From: CAMDPA01 sp964574325
GTDB lineage: Bacteria; Pseudomonadota; Alphaproteobacteria; Rhizobiales; Hyphomicrobiaceae
Assembly (NCBI GenBank): GCA_964574325.1
Contig: CAZNMY010000002.1
Coordinates: forward strand, 62,001-126,000
Direction: 5' to 3'
DNA: 64,000 bases
In this document: positions 16,221 through 25,777 of the stretch, one piece after another
How positions within the stretch are numbered: position 1 is the first letter of the stretch
How the letters are laid out: each line of letters opens with the position of its first letter
The notes under the pieces: generated by a model
Databases searched by the model: none
What the model was told of the DNA's origin: nothing
What the model saw: only the letters and a program-made list of their open reading frames with translations
Made by a program: the position numbers and the translations under genes

Positions 16221-19200
16221 ATGCACGGCAGCTTTCGCGAGTCCTATGCGCTTGACGAAACGGGGCAGCCATTTGAATTGGGGCAAACGCCCGCGGAGTT
16301 GATTGTCTTATCGTTTTCGGACAGCGATCTCGGGGCGTTCGCCGCTGGCTGGCACAGCGCAAAAAGCACGCTTCCGACGCTGCGATTGGCCAATCTCGTG
16401 GCACTTCGCCATCCGATGTCAGTTGATATGTACCTTGAGCAAACACTCACGGGGGCCAAAGGGATTCTAATCCGATTGATCGGCGGCGAGAGCTACTGGC
16501 CCTATGGACTTCAGCAAGTGTCGGAACTTGCTCGCCGGGACGCTATTGCGCTTGCTGTGTTGCCGGCCGATGGGCGTGAAGATCTCGCGCTTGATGCTTT
16601 CGCGACAATACCTGTTGGCGTTCTTCGCCGACTCGCAACCCTGTGTGACAGTGGTGGCGTGCTCGCCGCGCGGGCCGCACTTGGGGAATTGGCAATAGCA
16701 GCCGGGTTCGACGTGCCGCAGGTCGTTGCTACTTCAACGACGGTTCCTGATTGTGGTTGGTACGACCCCGCACTGGGCGTCGTCGCAGAGCCGCTGCTCA
16801 TTGACGCGCCGGTCATCGTCATCACGTTTTATCGCTCCTATTTGATGGCGGCCGATACAGATCCCATTGATGCGTTGATCAACGCCTTCAGGGCACGAGG
16901 GTTTGGCGCCGTTGGATTATTTGTGCCATCGCTAAAAGCGGATGGTGCTGCGGGATGGATACATGATGCCCTAAACCGTCTTGCTCCTGCTGCAGTCGTC
17001 AACGCGACCGCCTTTTCGGCGCGGGACGACAAAGGTGTCTCGCCACTCGATGTTGCGGGATGTCCGGTTTTTCAAGTAGCACTTGCGACAGCACGCAAAA
17101 GGGATTGGGCAACGTCGGATCGCGGCTTGTCGGCTGCAGATCTGGCGATGCATGTCGTCCTGCCGGAAGTTGATGGCCGCATCTTTGCTGGCGTCGTCAG
17201 TTTCAAATCGCCAGGTCGACGCGATTCAGATTTGCAATTTTCCCGCTTCTCTCATCATGCCGACCCGTCTCGTGTGCAAGCGATCGTCAATCGCGTAACG
17301 GCCTGGTGCCGACTGGCCGCAACACCGCCCGGTAACCGGCACATTGCGCTTGTGCTCTCGACATACCCTGGTCGGGCCGATCAAATGGCCCACGCGGTCG
17401 GTCTTGATGCATTGGCCTCGACAGAAACGATCCTCGGCGACCTCGCCGCCGACGGTTATGCGGTAAGCGGCGGTTCGCCTTTGGCGAACGTACTTGCGCA
17501 TGAAACGCTTTGTTGGTCAGTCGAAAGTTATCGTTCCGCTCTGCTGCAATTGCCGAACGCGTTACAAGAGGCGTTGACTGCCGCGTGGGGCGAGCCGGAT
17601 GCAGATCCAGCGGTTCGCGATGGGGCTTTGCATTTCGCAGCTGTCAGACGTGGAACTGCATTGATCGCACTCCAGCCCGAGCGCGGCGACGTCGCCGTGC
17701 GGGATGGGGAGTATCATGATCTCGCGCATATACCGCGGCATAGTTATGTCGCGTTTTACCTGTGGCTACGAGCTCAAGCCGTCCATGCGCTGGTTCATGT
17801 GGGTGCGCACGGAACGCTCGAATGGCTGCCAGGCAAATCGGTTGCGTTGTCCGAAGAGTGCTGGCCAGAGGCCCTCACGGCCGGTCTGCCCGTGGTCTAT
17901 CCATTTATCGTCAATGATCCGGGGGAAGCCGCGCAGGCCAAACGGCGGATCGGCGCCGTTACACTTGGGCATCAACCGCCGTTGCAAGTTGCGAGCTCTG
18001 TGCCCCAGGGTTTACGGAATTTGGAACGGCTGCTCGATGAATATTCGACTGCCGACGGCCTTGATCCAGCCCGCCGGATGCGTCTGATCGATTCTATCCG
18101 TTCGGAGGCACAATGCGCAGGCGTCGAGCAGGACCTGGGCCTACCAACTAATGCCAGTGCGATCGAGGCGATCATCCGCATCGACCGCTTTGTCTGCGAC
18201 ATAAAGGCAAGCCAATTTGGCGACGGCCTACATATCTACGGACAAGGAGCGGGTGAGCGCGACGGGCTACGGGCAGCACTTGCCGGACATCGCGTCGCAG
18301 CGGGGCCTTCGGGGTCGCCATGGCGGGGGCGATCGGATGTGCTGCCGACTGGACGTAATCTCTATTCCGTCGATCCACGCGCGGTGCCGTCGCGTTCAGC
18401 TTATGCGCAGGGCGTGAAGCTCGCCGAAGAATTGGTGCGCCGCTACCTGCAAGATCATGGTGATTGGCCGCGTGCGCTCGTGGTCGATCTGTGGGGCTCG
18501 GCGACAATGCGGACGGCCGGCGAAGAATTCGCCATGGCACTGCATTTGGCGGGATTGGCGCCGCGTTGGGACGTTGGCTCGGAACGTGTCACGGGCTTCG
18601 AGATCTTACCACTTGCCGATTTGGCTCGGCCGCGTGTGGATGTCACGCTTCGTGTGTCGGGGTTATTCCGTGACGTGTTTCCGGGGCTCGCGCAACTGTT
18701 CGAGGCGGGCGTTGCCGCGTTGGCCGACAGCGATGACAGGTCGGTCGGCAACCCGTACTCGGCGCGCATAGCCCGCGTTTTTGGTCCGCGTCCTGGGCAC
18801 TACGGTCTTGGGATGGGCAGCGGATTAGATGACTATAGCACTGAAAGTCGCGAGGTGCTTGGAGAAGCTTGGCTGGCGGGGTCGGAATGGACAATTGACG
18901 CGACTGGTGCTGCACATCGGCAACGCGCAGCGCTCGAAGCGCGCGTTCTGGCAGCGGATGGTTTCGTCCATGTACAGGATCTCGCCGAAACCGATGTGCT
19001 GTTGGCCTCGGATTATGCCGCGCATGAGGGCGGGTTTGCAGCAGCTATCGCGCGACTGGGCGGTAAAGCGCCCGCGCTTTACCACCTTGATGCAACGCGC
19101 CCTCATGCACCGCAGGCTCGCACGTTGCCAGAAGAGATCGCGCGTGTGGTTCGCGCCCGCGCCGCTAATCCCGACTGGGTGGGGGGGATGATGCGCCATG

Positions 19201-19463
19201 GCTTTCGCGGCGCGGCGGAGATCGTGGCAACACTCGACCACCTCTCGGCTTTCGCGCATTTGACGCGGGCTGTGCCGGGACATTTGTTCGACCTTTATCA
19301 TGAGGCAACGCTCGGTCGATCCGACGTGGTTGACTTCTTGGCAGATAATAATCCTGCGGCGCTTACTGCGCTGCGTGCGCGCTTCAACGCTCTGCATGAA
19401 GCCGGGTTGTGGGTGACACGACGGAATTCCATCGCAATAGCCCTCGGTGGCGGCCATGTCTGA
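16221..19463 (+). CDS. cobN: Cobaltochelatase large subunit CobN
   Basis: CobN is the 1080-residue corrin-binding subunit that inserts cobalt into hydrogenobyrinic acid a,c-diamide in the aerobic pathway. The family block VHVGAHGTLEWLPGKSVALS is clear near residue 525. Later blocks such as LWGSATMRTAGEEF, RVSGLFRDVFPGL and GMGSGLDDYSTESREVL follow in order. It is somewhat shorter than the roughly 1250-residue forms often seen, and seems shorter mainly in the N-terminal part. The AAA+ partner subunits (aerobic CobS and CobT) are not in this window and must be encoded elsewhere for it to work. Confidence 0.95.
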   Translation: MHGSFRESYALDETGQPFELGQTPAELIVLSFSDSDLGAFAAGWHSAKSTLPTLRLANLVALRHPMSVDMYLEQTLTGAKGILIRLIGGESYWPYGLQQVSELARRDAIALAVLPADGREDLALDAFATIPVGVLRRLATLCDSGGVLAARAALGELAIAAGFDVPQVVATSTTVPDCGWYDPALGVVAEPLLIDAPVIVITFYRSYLMAADTDPIDALINAFRARGFGAVGLFVPSLKADGAAGWIHDALNRLAPAAVVNATAFSARDDKGVSPLDVAGCPVFQVALATARKRDWATSDRGLSAADLAMHVVLPEVDGRIFAGVVSFKSPGRRDSDLQFSRFSHHADPSRVQAIVNRVTAWCRLAATPPGNRHIALVLSTYPGRADQMAHAVGLDALASTETILGDLAADGYAVSGGSPLANVLAHETLCWSVESYRSALLQLPNALQEALTAAWGEPDADPAVRDGALHFAAVRRGTALIALQPERGDVAVRDGEYHDLAHIPRHSYVAFYLWLRAQAVHALVHVGAHGTLEWLPGKSVALSEECWPEALTAGLPVVYPFIVNDPGEAAQAKRRIGAVTLGHQPPLQVASSVPQGLRNLERLLDEYSTADGLDPARRMRLIDSIRSEAQCAGVEQDLGLPTNASAIEAIIRIDRFVCDIKASQFGDGLHIYGQGAGERDGLRAALAGHRVAAGPSGSPWRGRSDVLPTGRNLYSVDPRAVPSRSAYAQGVKLAEELVRRYLQDHGDWPRALVVDLWGSATMRTAGEEFAMALHLAGLAPRWDVGSERVTGFEILPLADLARPRVDVTLRVSGLFRDVFPGLAQLFEAGVAALADSDDRSVGNPYSARIARVFGPRPGHYGLGMGSGLDDYSTESREVLGEAWLAGSEWTIDATGAAHRQRAALEARVLAADGFVHVQDLAETDVLLASDYAAHEGGFAAAIARLGGKAPALYHLDATRPHAPQARTLPEEIARVVRARAANPDWVGGMMRHGFRGAAEIVATLDHLSAFAHLTRAVPGHLFDLYHEATLGRSDVVDFLADNNPAALTALRARFNALHEAGLWVTRRNSIAIALGGGHV

Positions 19464-20619
19464 GCCCGTCATTCAGGGTTGGTGCCCTGGCGCTCTTCGT
19501 CCAATGTTATCCGGAGACGGATGGGTGGTGCGAGTGCGTCCGCATGGTGGTCGGTTGTCACGCGTGCAAGCTGAGGGCCTTGGCCGTCTTGCACTGACTT
19601 ATGGCAATGGACAGATCGATTTATCAACGCGCGCCAACATCCAAATCCGCGGCGCAACAGAGCATAGCCACGGCCCATTGATCGATGGTCTTGCTGGCTT
19701 GGGCTTGGTCGACAAAAGCGCCGAGGCGGAAGGGCGACGCAACATTGTCGTCACGCCGTTATGGACAGAGCACGATGGCGTTCAAACCTTGGCTGCGGCC
19801 TTAGCTGCAGCCCTGGGCGTGGAGGACGCTCCACAGTTGCCGTCCAAGTTTGGCTTCGCCATTGATTGTGGATCTTGTCCGGTGTTGAGCACCGTTTCCG
19901 CTGATATCCGTCTAGAGCGAAATGCGGAGGGCATATTGATATGCCGGGCCGACGGTGCGGCCTCCGGCGCGCCCGTTTCAGAAGGGACGGCGACGGCAAC
20001 GGCGATGGCCCTCGCACAGTGGTTTGTCGAGTCCGGTGGTGCCCACAGTGGTCGCGGCCGCATGTCCCGGCATTTGGCGACTGGTGCGGTGCTGCCGAGC
20101 GTCTTCACACAGGTTCCTGCTCAAGCAACACTAGCATTTCCTGCGCGCCCAGGCCGCTTGGAGCCCGGCGTACTCGTCGGCTTCGAGTTTGGCCAGATGC
20201 ACGCAGAAACTCTCATCGCCCTGGCGTGCCATGGAGCATTGAGAGTTACGCCTTGGCGGATGCTGTTGGTCGAGGGCATGAATGAGCCGCCTAACATCGA
20301 AGGTCTCATCACGCGACCTGCCGATCCGATGCTACGTGTGATCGCGTGTACAGGAAAGCCGGCTTGCTTTCAGGCGCTGCAGCCGACGCGGAAATTGGCC
20401 AGGCGTCTTGCACGGCAGCTGCCTGAGAGAGCGACGTTGCATGTCTCTGGATGCGCGAAGGGATGTGCGCATGCTGGAGCTGCGGATGTCACATTGACGG
20501 CGCAACCCGCCGGATTTGATTTCATCCGCAACGGCCGTGCAGCAGACGCGCCGTCGCGGCGGGGCCTCACCGCATCTTGGCTTGATGATCACCCTGCTAT
20601 TTTCAGTGAGTTGCTCTGA
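19456..20619 (+). CDS. cobG: Precorrin-3B synthase
   Basis: CobG is the iron-sulphur monooxygenase that uses oxygen to prepare precorrin-3 for ring contraction, and it marks the aerobic route. The sequence resembles sulphite/nitrite reductases: DLSTRANIQIRG near residue 55 and the cluster-binding C-terminal SGCAKGCAHAG, with an earlier CTGKPACF. I chose the ATG at 19456, which overlaps the cobN stop by eight bases; a start three codons earlier is possible. It overlaps cobH by one base (TGATG). Confidence 0.93.
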   Translation: MSEPVIQGWCPGALRPMLSGDGWVVRVRPHGGRLSRVQAEGLGRLALTYGNGQIDLSTRANIQIRGATEHSHGPLIDGLAGLGLVDKSAEAEGRRNIVVTPLWTEHDGVQTLAAALAAALGVEDAPQLPSKFGFAIDCGSCPVLSTVSADIRLERNAEGILICRADGAASGAPVSEGTATATAMALAQWFVESGGAHSGRGRMSRHLATGAVLPSVFTQVPAQATLAFPARPGRLEPGVLVGFEFGQMHAETLIALACHGALRVTPWRMLLVEGMNEPPNIEGLITRPADPMLRVIACTGKPACFQALQPTRKLARRLARQLPERATLHVSGCAKGCAHAGAADVTLTAQPAGFDFIRNGRAADAPSRRGLTASWLDDHPAIFSELL

Positions 20620-21248
20620 TGCTTTATCACTACGAAACGGACGGAGCCGCGATTTATCGCAAATCATTCGCCACGATCAGGGCGGAAGCGGATCTTTCAC
20701 GATTTGAGCCAGTGGAAGAAGTGGTAGCGGTTCGCATGATCCATGCTGCAGGAATGGTCGAGCTTGCGTTTCATATTCGCTTCAGCCCTGGGATGGCATC
20801 TGCGGCACGAGCGGCCCTTGAAACGGGCGCGCCAATCCTTTGCGACGCCCGCATGGTGAGCGAAGGAATTACTCGGCAACGATTGCCGGCGGACAATGCC
20901 GTCATTTGTACGTTGCATGATGCAAGAGTGTCAGAGATGGCGCGCGTCATGAACAATACGCGCTCAGCCGCTGCGGTTGAGCTGTGGCGATCGCATCTGG
21001 CAGGGGCAGTGGTTGCGATCGGCAATGCGCCAACGGCACTGTTTCATCTTTTAAATATGCTTGAAGATCCAACATGTCCTCGACCGGCCGCGATTATCGG
21101 CTGCCCTGTTGGTTTTGTAGGTGCTGCAGAATCAAAAGACGCGTTGATGGCCGCTCTTCCAGTGCCTGCGCTCATCGTCGCCGGCCGACTGGGCGGCTCG
21201 GCCATTGCAGTTGCGGCCGTCAACGCGCTGGCCAGCCGGAAGGAGTGA
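20619..21248 (+). CDS. cobH: Precorrin-8X methylmutase
   Basis: CobH moves a methyl group from C-11 to C-12 to give hydrogenobyrinic acid. The 209-residue protein contains the catalytic histidine motif VVAVRMIHAAGM near residue 43 and the conserved blocks DARMVSEGI, NNTRSAAAVEL and IGCPVGFVGAAESK. The length is typical. It lies between cobG and cobI in the long rightward operon. The end reads AAGGAGTGA, so its stop codon overlaps a possible GTG start of cobI. Confidence 0.95.
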   Translation: MLYHYETDGAAIYRKSFATIRAEADLSRFEPVEEVVAVRMIHAAGMVELAFHIRFSPGMASAARAALETGAPILCDARMVSEGITRQRLPADNAVICTLHDARVSEMARVMNNTRSAAAVELWRSHLAGAVVAIGNAPTALFHLLNMLEDPTCPRPAAIIGCPVGFVGAAESKDALMAALPVPALIVAGRLGGSAIAVAAVNALASRKE

Positions 21249-21265
21249 GCCTCAGGCTAAATCAC

Positions 21266-21997
21266 ATGGGAAAAATCATCTGCACCGGCCTCGGCCCTGG
21301 CGATCCTGACCTCATCAGCGTTCGATCAGACCGATTGGTTCGCTCGGCGAGGCATGTCGCGTATTTTCGTAAGGCCGGTCGCGCCGGCCAAGCACGTCGT
21401 ATCGTGCAAGGCATGTTGGCGGACGACGTCACGGAATATCCTATGGAGTATCCCGTGACGACAGAACTGCGGTTCGACAGTCGCGAATACAATCAACTCT
21501 TGGCAGCATTCTACGACGATTGGGCCGGACGCCTGACCCGGTTGGCTGCAACTGAAGATGTTGTGGTGTTGTGCGAAGGAGATCCGCTCTTTTATGGTTC
21601 TTTCATGCATTTGCACACGCGACTCCAGGGTCACGTCGAAGTCGAAATCGTCCCAGGCATTACCGGCATGACCGGATGTTGGAACGCAACCGGCGTTCCG
21701 ATGACATGGGGAGACGACGTGCTGGCAGTGCTGATGGGCACGCTCCCGGAAGAGGACCTGCTTCGCCACATCAAGATGGCCGATGCGTTGGTGATTATGA
21801 AAACAGGACGCAATCTGCCCAAGGTGCGCCGCGCGCTCAGGTGTGCCGGGCGATTGAATGACGCTTGGCTGGTCGAAAGCGGTACGATGCCAGCACAAAG
21901 GATCTTGCGGCTTGCCGATACGGAGGAGTCGGATTGTCCTTATTTTGCGACTGTTCTTGTGCATGGCCGGGGTCGCCGACCGAAGGCGGCAGAATGA
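21266..21997 (+). CDS. cobI: Precorrin-2 C20-methyltransferase
   Basis: This is an SAM-dependent tetrapyrrole methylase of 243 residues. The N-terminal GLGPGDPDLISVRS and the VLCEGDPLFYGSFMHL and EIVPGITGMTGCW blocks are the family marks, with PMEYPVTTE near residue 57 typical of CobI. I chose the ATG at 21266. A GTG at 21245 lies directly after AAGGA and would add seven residues while coupling to cobH; this is a real alternative. It overlaps cobJ by ATGA. Confidence 0.93.
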   Translation: MGKIICTGLGPGDPDLISVRSDRLVRSARHVAYFRKAGRAGQARRIVQGMLADDVTEYPMEYPVTTELRFDSREYNQLLAAFYDDWAGRLTRLAATEDVVVLCEGDPLFYGSFMHLHTRLQGHVEVEIVPGITGMTGCWNATGVPMTWGDDVLAVLMGTLPEEDLLRHIKMADALVIMKTGRNLPKVRRALRCAGRLNDAWLVESGTMPAQRILRLADTEESDCPYFATVLVHGRGRRPKAAE

Positions 21998-22728
21998 CCG
22001 GATCATTGGTTGTGGTTGGACTTGGCCCAGGGGTTACGTCGCTTGTGACGCCTGAGGTTGCGGCGGCGCTAGCAGGTGCTTCTGATGTGGTGGGTTACGG
22101 CCCGTATGTGGCGCGCATAGTGCCGCGCAATGGCTTGGTTTTGCACACGTCGGATAATCGCGAGGAGGTTACCCGCGCTCGGCATGCACTGGCCATGGCG
22201 GCGTCAGGACGGCATGTTGTGGTTGTGTCGTCAGGTGATCCTGGTGTCTTCGCGATGGCATCGGCTGTCTTTGAAGCACTCGAAGTTGCGCCGGAATTTC
22301 ACGCGCTCGATATTCGGGTGCTCCCTGGCATCACCGCGATGCTGGCGGCCGCTGCCCGTGTTGGCGCCCCCCTCGGACATGATTTCTGCGCCATCAATCT
22401 TAGCGATAATCTCAAACCTTGGTCACGCGTGGAGCAACGTCTCCGCTTGGCCGCGGAAGCGGATTTCGCCATGGCCCTCTATAATCCGAGATCGAAGAGC
22501 CGTCCGCATCAGTTTGCGCTTGCACTGGATATTTTGCGGGATGTCTGCGGGACGCAACGACTGATCATATTTGCGCGCGCGGTGTCGACGCCTGACGAGA
22601 GCATTGAAACGGTTGCGCTTGCCGACGCGCGGCCAGAGATGGCCGATATGCGGACAGTTGTATTGGTTGGCAATTCGACAACCCGAAGAGTTGGCCGGTA
22701 CGTTTACACGCCGAGGCGGTCCGAATGA
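21994..22728 (+). CDS. cobJ: Precorrin-3B C17-methyltransferase
   Basis: CobJ methylates C-17 and drives ring contraction. The 244-residue sequence has VVGLGPGVTSLVTPEV at the start, DVVGYGPYV near residue 35, VVSSGDPGVFAMAS near 88, PGITAMLAAAARVGAPLGHDF and the late ALYNPRSKSR with GNSTTR. All are typical of the CobJ/CbiH family, and the length matches a single methylase domain. Its 3' end runs 25 bases into the end of the opposite-strand cobK, so the two genes are convergent and overlapping. Confidence 0.95.
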   Translation: MTGSLVVVGLGPGVTSLVTPEVAAALAGASDVVGYGPYVARIVPRNGLVLHTSDNREEVTRARHALAMAASGRHVVVVSSGDPGVFAMASAVFEALEVAPEFHALDIRVLPGITAMLAAAARVGAPLGHDFCAINLSDNLKPWSRVEQRLRLAAEADFAMALYNPRSKSRPHQFALALDILRDVCGTQRLIIFARAVSTPDESIETVALADARPEMADMRTVVLVGNSTTRRVGRYVYTPRRSE

Positions 22729-23453
22729 CCGAGCCATCTCATGACGTCAACAATGGATTGAACAGCTCTACGCTCCGGCAAGCGTGGGCGGTCGATCAGG
22801 ATGACAGGCAGTTGGAGAGTTCGCGCGGCATCAAGCTTGGCGCGCGCGCTGTCGCCGCCAGAATTTTTGGCAACGACATGGGTGATGTGGTGGACCTTCA
22901 TCAGTGCCAGATCACCGACAGCTGTGAAAGGGCCGCGAGCGAGGATCACTTCGGTGTTCGCCAGTGGCAATTGTGCCTGGGGCGCGTCGACGATCCGCAG
23001 CAGATAGAAGTGCTGTGTTCGTGCCGCGAACGGTATGAGTTTCTGTTTGCCGATGGCGAGAAAGACGCGGGCTGGCTCTTCAGGCAGCGCCGCCACCGCA
23101 GCGTCGATATCAGCGACGTTCTTCCAATCGTCACCGGGGCCGGGCTCCCATTGAGGGCGTTCGAAGGCGACAAGCGGTATGCGTGTCCGATTGCATGCGA
23201 TGGCCGCATTGCCACTCATTTGCGTCGCGAATGGGTGGGTGGCGTCGATGACGTGGGTAATGCTTTCGTGCCGCAGGTAGGCGACAAAGCCGTCGACGCC
23301 ACCAAATCCTCCTACGCGCGTGGGCATAGGTTGCGTGATCGGAGTAGTCGTACGGCCGGCGTAAGAGAACACGCCCGCAATGCCCGCCTCGGCCAACACA
23401 CGGGCGATCTGACTTGCTTCCGTCGTGCCGCCCAGAAGAAGGACGCGCGTCAT
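22704..23453 (-). CDS. cobK: Precorrin-6A reductase
   Basis: CobK reduces precorrin-6A with NADPH. The 249-residue protein begins MTRVLLLGGTTEASQIARVL, has the family motif DATHPFATQMSGNA near residue 77, and later ILARGPF and VVAKNSGG. It is the only gene of the central cob block on the minus strand. Its start codon shares the four-base word CATG with the start of cobL on the other strand, and its 3' end overlaps cobJ. Its promoter must therefore lie inside cobL, or expression depends on antisense-side transcription. Confidence 0.94.
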   Translation of the reverse strand: MTRVLLLGGTTEASQIARVLAEAGIAGVFSYAGRTTTPITQPMPTRVGGFGGVDGFVAYLRHESITHVIDATHPFATQMSGNAAIACNRTRIPLVAFERPQWEPGPGDDWKNVADIDAAVAALPEEPARVFLAIGKQKLIPFAARTQHFYLLRIVDAPQAQLPLANTEVILARGPFTAVGDLALMKVHHITHVVAKNSGGDSARAKLDAARTLQLPVILIDRPRLPERRAVQSIVDVMRWLGHSDRLGV

Positions 23454-24633
23454 GAGTGATCCTTGGCTGTGCATTATCGGTATCGGTGAGGACGGCCTTA
23501 GAGGCTTGTCGCAGGCAAGTCGCGACGCGCTTTCGCGCGCGGAACTCGTTTTCGGGGGGCCGCGTCATTTGATTTTAGCCGAAGTCGGTGCGCGCGGACA
23601 GCCCTGGCAGGTCCCATTTACAAGTGACCCGGTGCTTGCGGCGCGCGGGCGCAAAGTCGTTGTGCTCGCGTCAGGTGATCCATTTTGGTTTGGCGTCGGC
23701 AGTCGTCTGGCCGCCGATCTGACTGCTGCTGAGTGGACGGCGGTTCCCGCGCCGTCGACATTTGCGTTGGCCGCAGCGAAGCTTGGTTGGCGGATGGAAG
23801 AGGTTGTGTGTCTTGGACTGCACGCGACACCGTTCGAACTGCTTGTACGGCATCTGGCACCTCGCCAGAAGTTGATCTGTCTTGTCCGGGATGGCGAGGC
23901 GGTAGGCACATTGGCCCATTGGTTGACACAACAGGGCTTTGGCAAATCGTCATTGTGGGTGCTGGAAGCGCTCGGTGGCGCCTCCGAACGCATTCGCGAA
24001 GCGCAGGCTGAACGCTACGCCTTTTCCGATGTTCTGTCTCCGGTGGCTGTTGCGGTCAAAGCCAAAGGGGGCATGGGGTTGTCACGCGCTGCCGGCTTGC
24101 CGGACGCCGCGTTCGTACATGATGGCCAAATCACGAAGCGTCCCGTGCGTGCGCTGACCCTCTCGGCATTGGCGCCGCGACCAGGAGACATGCTGTGGGA
24201 TATCGGGGCAGGATCGGGATCGGTATCCATTGAGTGGTGTCTTGCTGGGGGCAGCGCAGTTTGTATCGAGGCACGGCATGATCGCGTACAAAATATTCGG
24301 GCTAATGCTGCGACATTCGGTGTGACGCGCAATCTGACTGTGATTGAGAGAAAAGCGCCAGCGGGGCTTGAAAGCCTTGCCCAGCCCCAAGCGGTTTTTG
24401 TGGGGGGCGGTGCAGATTCCCAATTGATGGAATTTCTTTGGGCACGCGTTTCTGTGGGGACGCGAATCGTCGTGAATGCGGTGACACTCGAGACAGAGAG
24501 CTTGCTGCTTGTTGAGCAGAAGCAGCGAGGTGGCGAGCTTCTGCGGGTCGACCTTGCGCATGCCGCGCCACTAGGCCCGATGCGAAGCTGGGTTCCGTCG
24601 CGCCCCATAATTCAATGGAGTGTTGTCAGGTGA
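23452..24633 (+). CDS. cobL: Precorrin-6Y C5,15-methyltransferase (decarboxylating), CbiE-CbiT fusion
   Basis: This 393-residue fused enzyme methylates C-5 and C-15 and decarboxylates the acetate side chain. The N-terminal tetrapyrrole-methylase domain (residues 1-200) has ASGDPFWFGVGSRLA. The C-terminal Rossmann methyltransferase has MLWDIGAGSGSVSIEW near 245 and the conserved FVGGGAD. I chose the ATG at 23452; the open frame extends nine codons upstream into cobK. It restarts the rightward operon immediately after the inserted cobK and overlaps cobE. Confidence 0.95.
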   Translation: MSDPWLCIIGIGEDGLRGLSQASRDALSRAELVFGGPRHLILAEVGARGQPWQVPFTSDPVLAARGRKVVVLASGDPFWFGVGSRLAADLTAAEWTAVPAPSTFALAAAKLGWRMEEVVCLGLHATPFELLVRHLAPRQKLICLVRDGEAVGTLAHWLTQQGFGKSSLWVLEALGGASERIREAQAERYAFSDVLSPVAVAVKAKGGMGLSRAAGLPDAAFVHDGQITKRPVRALTLSALAPRPGDMLWDIGAGSGSVSIEWCLAGGSAVCIEARHDRVQNIRANAATFGVTRNLTVIERKAPAGLESLAQPQAVFVGGGADSQLMEFLWARVSVGTRIVVNAVTLETESLLLVEQKQRGGELLRVDLAHAAPLGPMRSWVPSRPIIQWSVVR

Positions 24634-24998
24634 GAGTGGCTGGGTTTGGATTCCGGGAGGCGGCAACTGTCGGTTCATTGCGCGACGCACTCGCCGCAGC
24701 GGGCGGCGCTACTGGCGTTGTCGCTTTGGCAACCGCCCAGGAAAAAGTCGCGGCGGAGTCATTGCAGACCTTGGCGGCGGAGTTGGTGCTGCCCTTACGA
24801 GGCGTAACACCGGTCGCACTGGCAGCCACCGAAACCTTGACGCGCTCAGAGAGGGTCGCGTCGCTCTTTGGCGCGGGCAGCCTCGCCGAGGCGGCGGCAC
24901 TGGCTGTGGCGGGTCCCGGGGCGAGACTGATCGGACCTCGCTCGGTGTCGCGCGACGGAATGGCGACTGCGGCTATTGCAGAGGGAGGCGAGACATGA
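24630..24998 (+). CDS. cobE: CobE/CbiG C-terminal-like protein
   Basis: This small Ala-rich protein of about 122 residues matches the CobE/CbiG C-terminal domain. It starts with VAGFGFREAATVGSLRDAL and ends in GPRSVSRDGMATAAIAEG. CobE is needed for aerobic B12 synthesis, but its exact reaction is not well defined. The GTG at 24630 lies in a GTGA overlap with the cobL stop. An ATG at 24615 would give five more residues and a longer overlap. It overlaps cobM by ATGA. Confidence 0.85.
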   Translation: MRVAGFGFREAATVGSLRDALAAAGGATGVVALATAQEKVAAESLQTLAAELVLPLRGVTPVALAATETLTRSERVASLFGAGSLAEAAALAVAGPGARLIGPRSVSRDGMATAAIAEGGET

Positions 24999-25777
24999 CG
25001 GTGCACTTTATTGGTGCCGGACCGGGCGCGCCTGATCTCATCACAATTCGTGGACGAAATTTGATCGCTGCAAGTCCAGTTTGCTTATTCGCTGGATCGC
25101 TGGTTCCAGTGGCGCTGCTTGATCACTGCCCCCCCGATGCGCGCATTATCGACACGGCGCCTTTGTCCTTGGATGAGATAATTACAGAAATCGCGACCGC
25201 GCATGCCGCTGGGCTTGACGTTGCACGGCTCCATTCAGGCGATCTTTCGGTATGGTCGGCCATGGGCGAGCAGTTGCGCCGCCTCCGCACCATGGGAATT
25301 CCATACGACGTGACACCTGGTGTACCGTCGTTTGCCGCTGCAGCAGCGGCACTCGGTGCCGAGCTTACGCTGCCCGGTATTGCACAATCGGTCGTGCTGA
25401 CCCGATCTGCCGGACGCGCATCGGCGATGCCGCAGGGAGAGCAGCTCGCAGCGTTTGCCGCGACAGGTGCGACGCTTGCCATTCATTTGTCCGTGCATGT
25501 GCTTGAAAGGGTTTTGGAGGAGCTCAGGCCTCACTATGGCGCGGACTGCCCGATTGCCATCGTTTGGCGTGCGAGTTGGCCAGACCAACGCGTCGTTATT
25601 GCAACGCTCGCGACGCTCGATACAGCTCTGGCCGCCGAAATGGAGCGGACCGCTTTGATCCTCGTCGGTCGGGCGATTGGCGCACAAGAGTTTGATGAAA
25701 GCCGTCTCTATGCGGGCGACTATGACCGGCGCTTTCGTCCGGTTGGTATGACACCGCGTTTTCCGGAGGGTACATGA
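24995..25777 (+). CDS. cobM: Precorrin-4 C11-methyltransferase
   Basis: This is a 260-residue SAM-dependent methylase. VHFIGAGPGAPDLITIRG is at the start, then CLFAGSLVP near residue 32 and VARLHSGDLSVWSAMGEQ near 78, followed by DVTPGVPSFAAAAAALG. These are typical of CobM/CbiF. The ATG sits in the four-base overlap with cobE and the stop in a four-base overlap with cobB, so translation of the whole series is coupled. An open frame extends far upstream through cobE and is not real. Confidence 0.95.
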   Translation: MTVHFIGAGPGAPDLITIRGRNLIAASPVCLFAGSLVPVALLDHCPPDARIIDTAPLSLDEIITEIATAHAAGLDVARLHSGDLSVWSAMGEQLRRLRTMGIPYDVTPGVPSFAAAAAALGAELTLPGIAQSVVLTRSAGRASAMPQGEQLAAFAATGATLAIHLSVHVLERVLEELRPHYGADCPIAIVWRASWPDQRVVIATLATLDTALAAEMERTALILVGRAIGAQEFDESRLYAGDYDRRFRPVGMTPRFPEGT

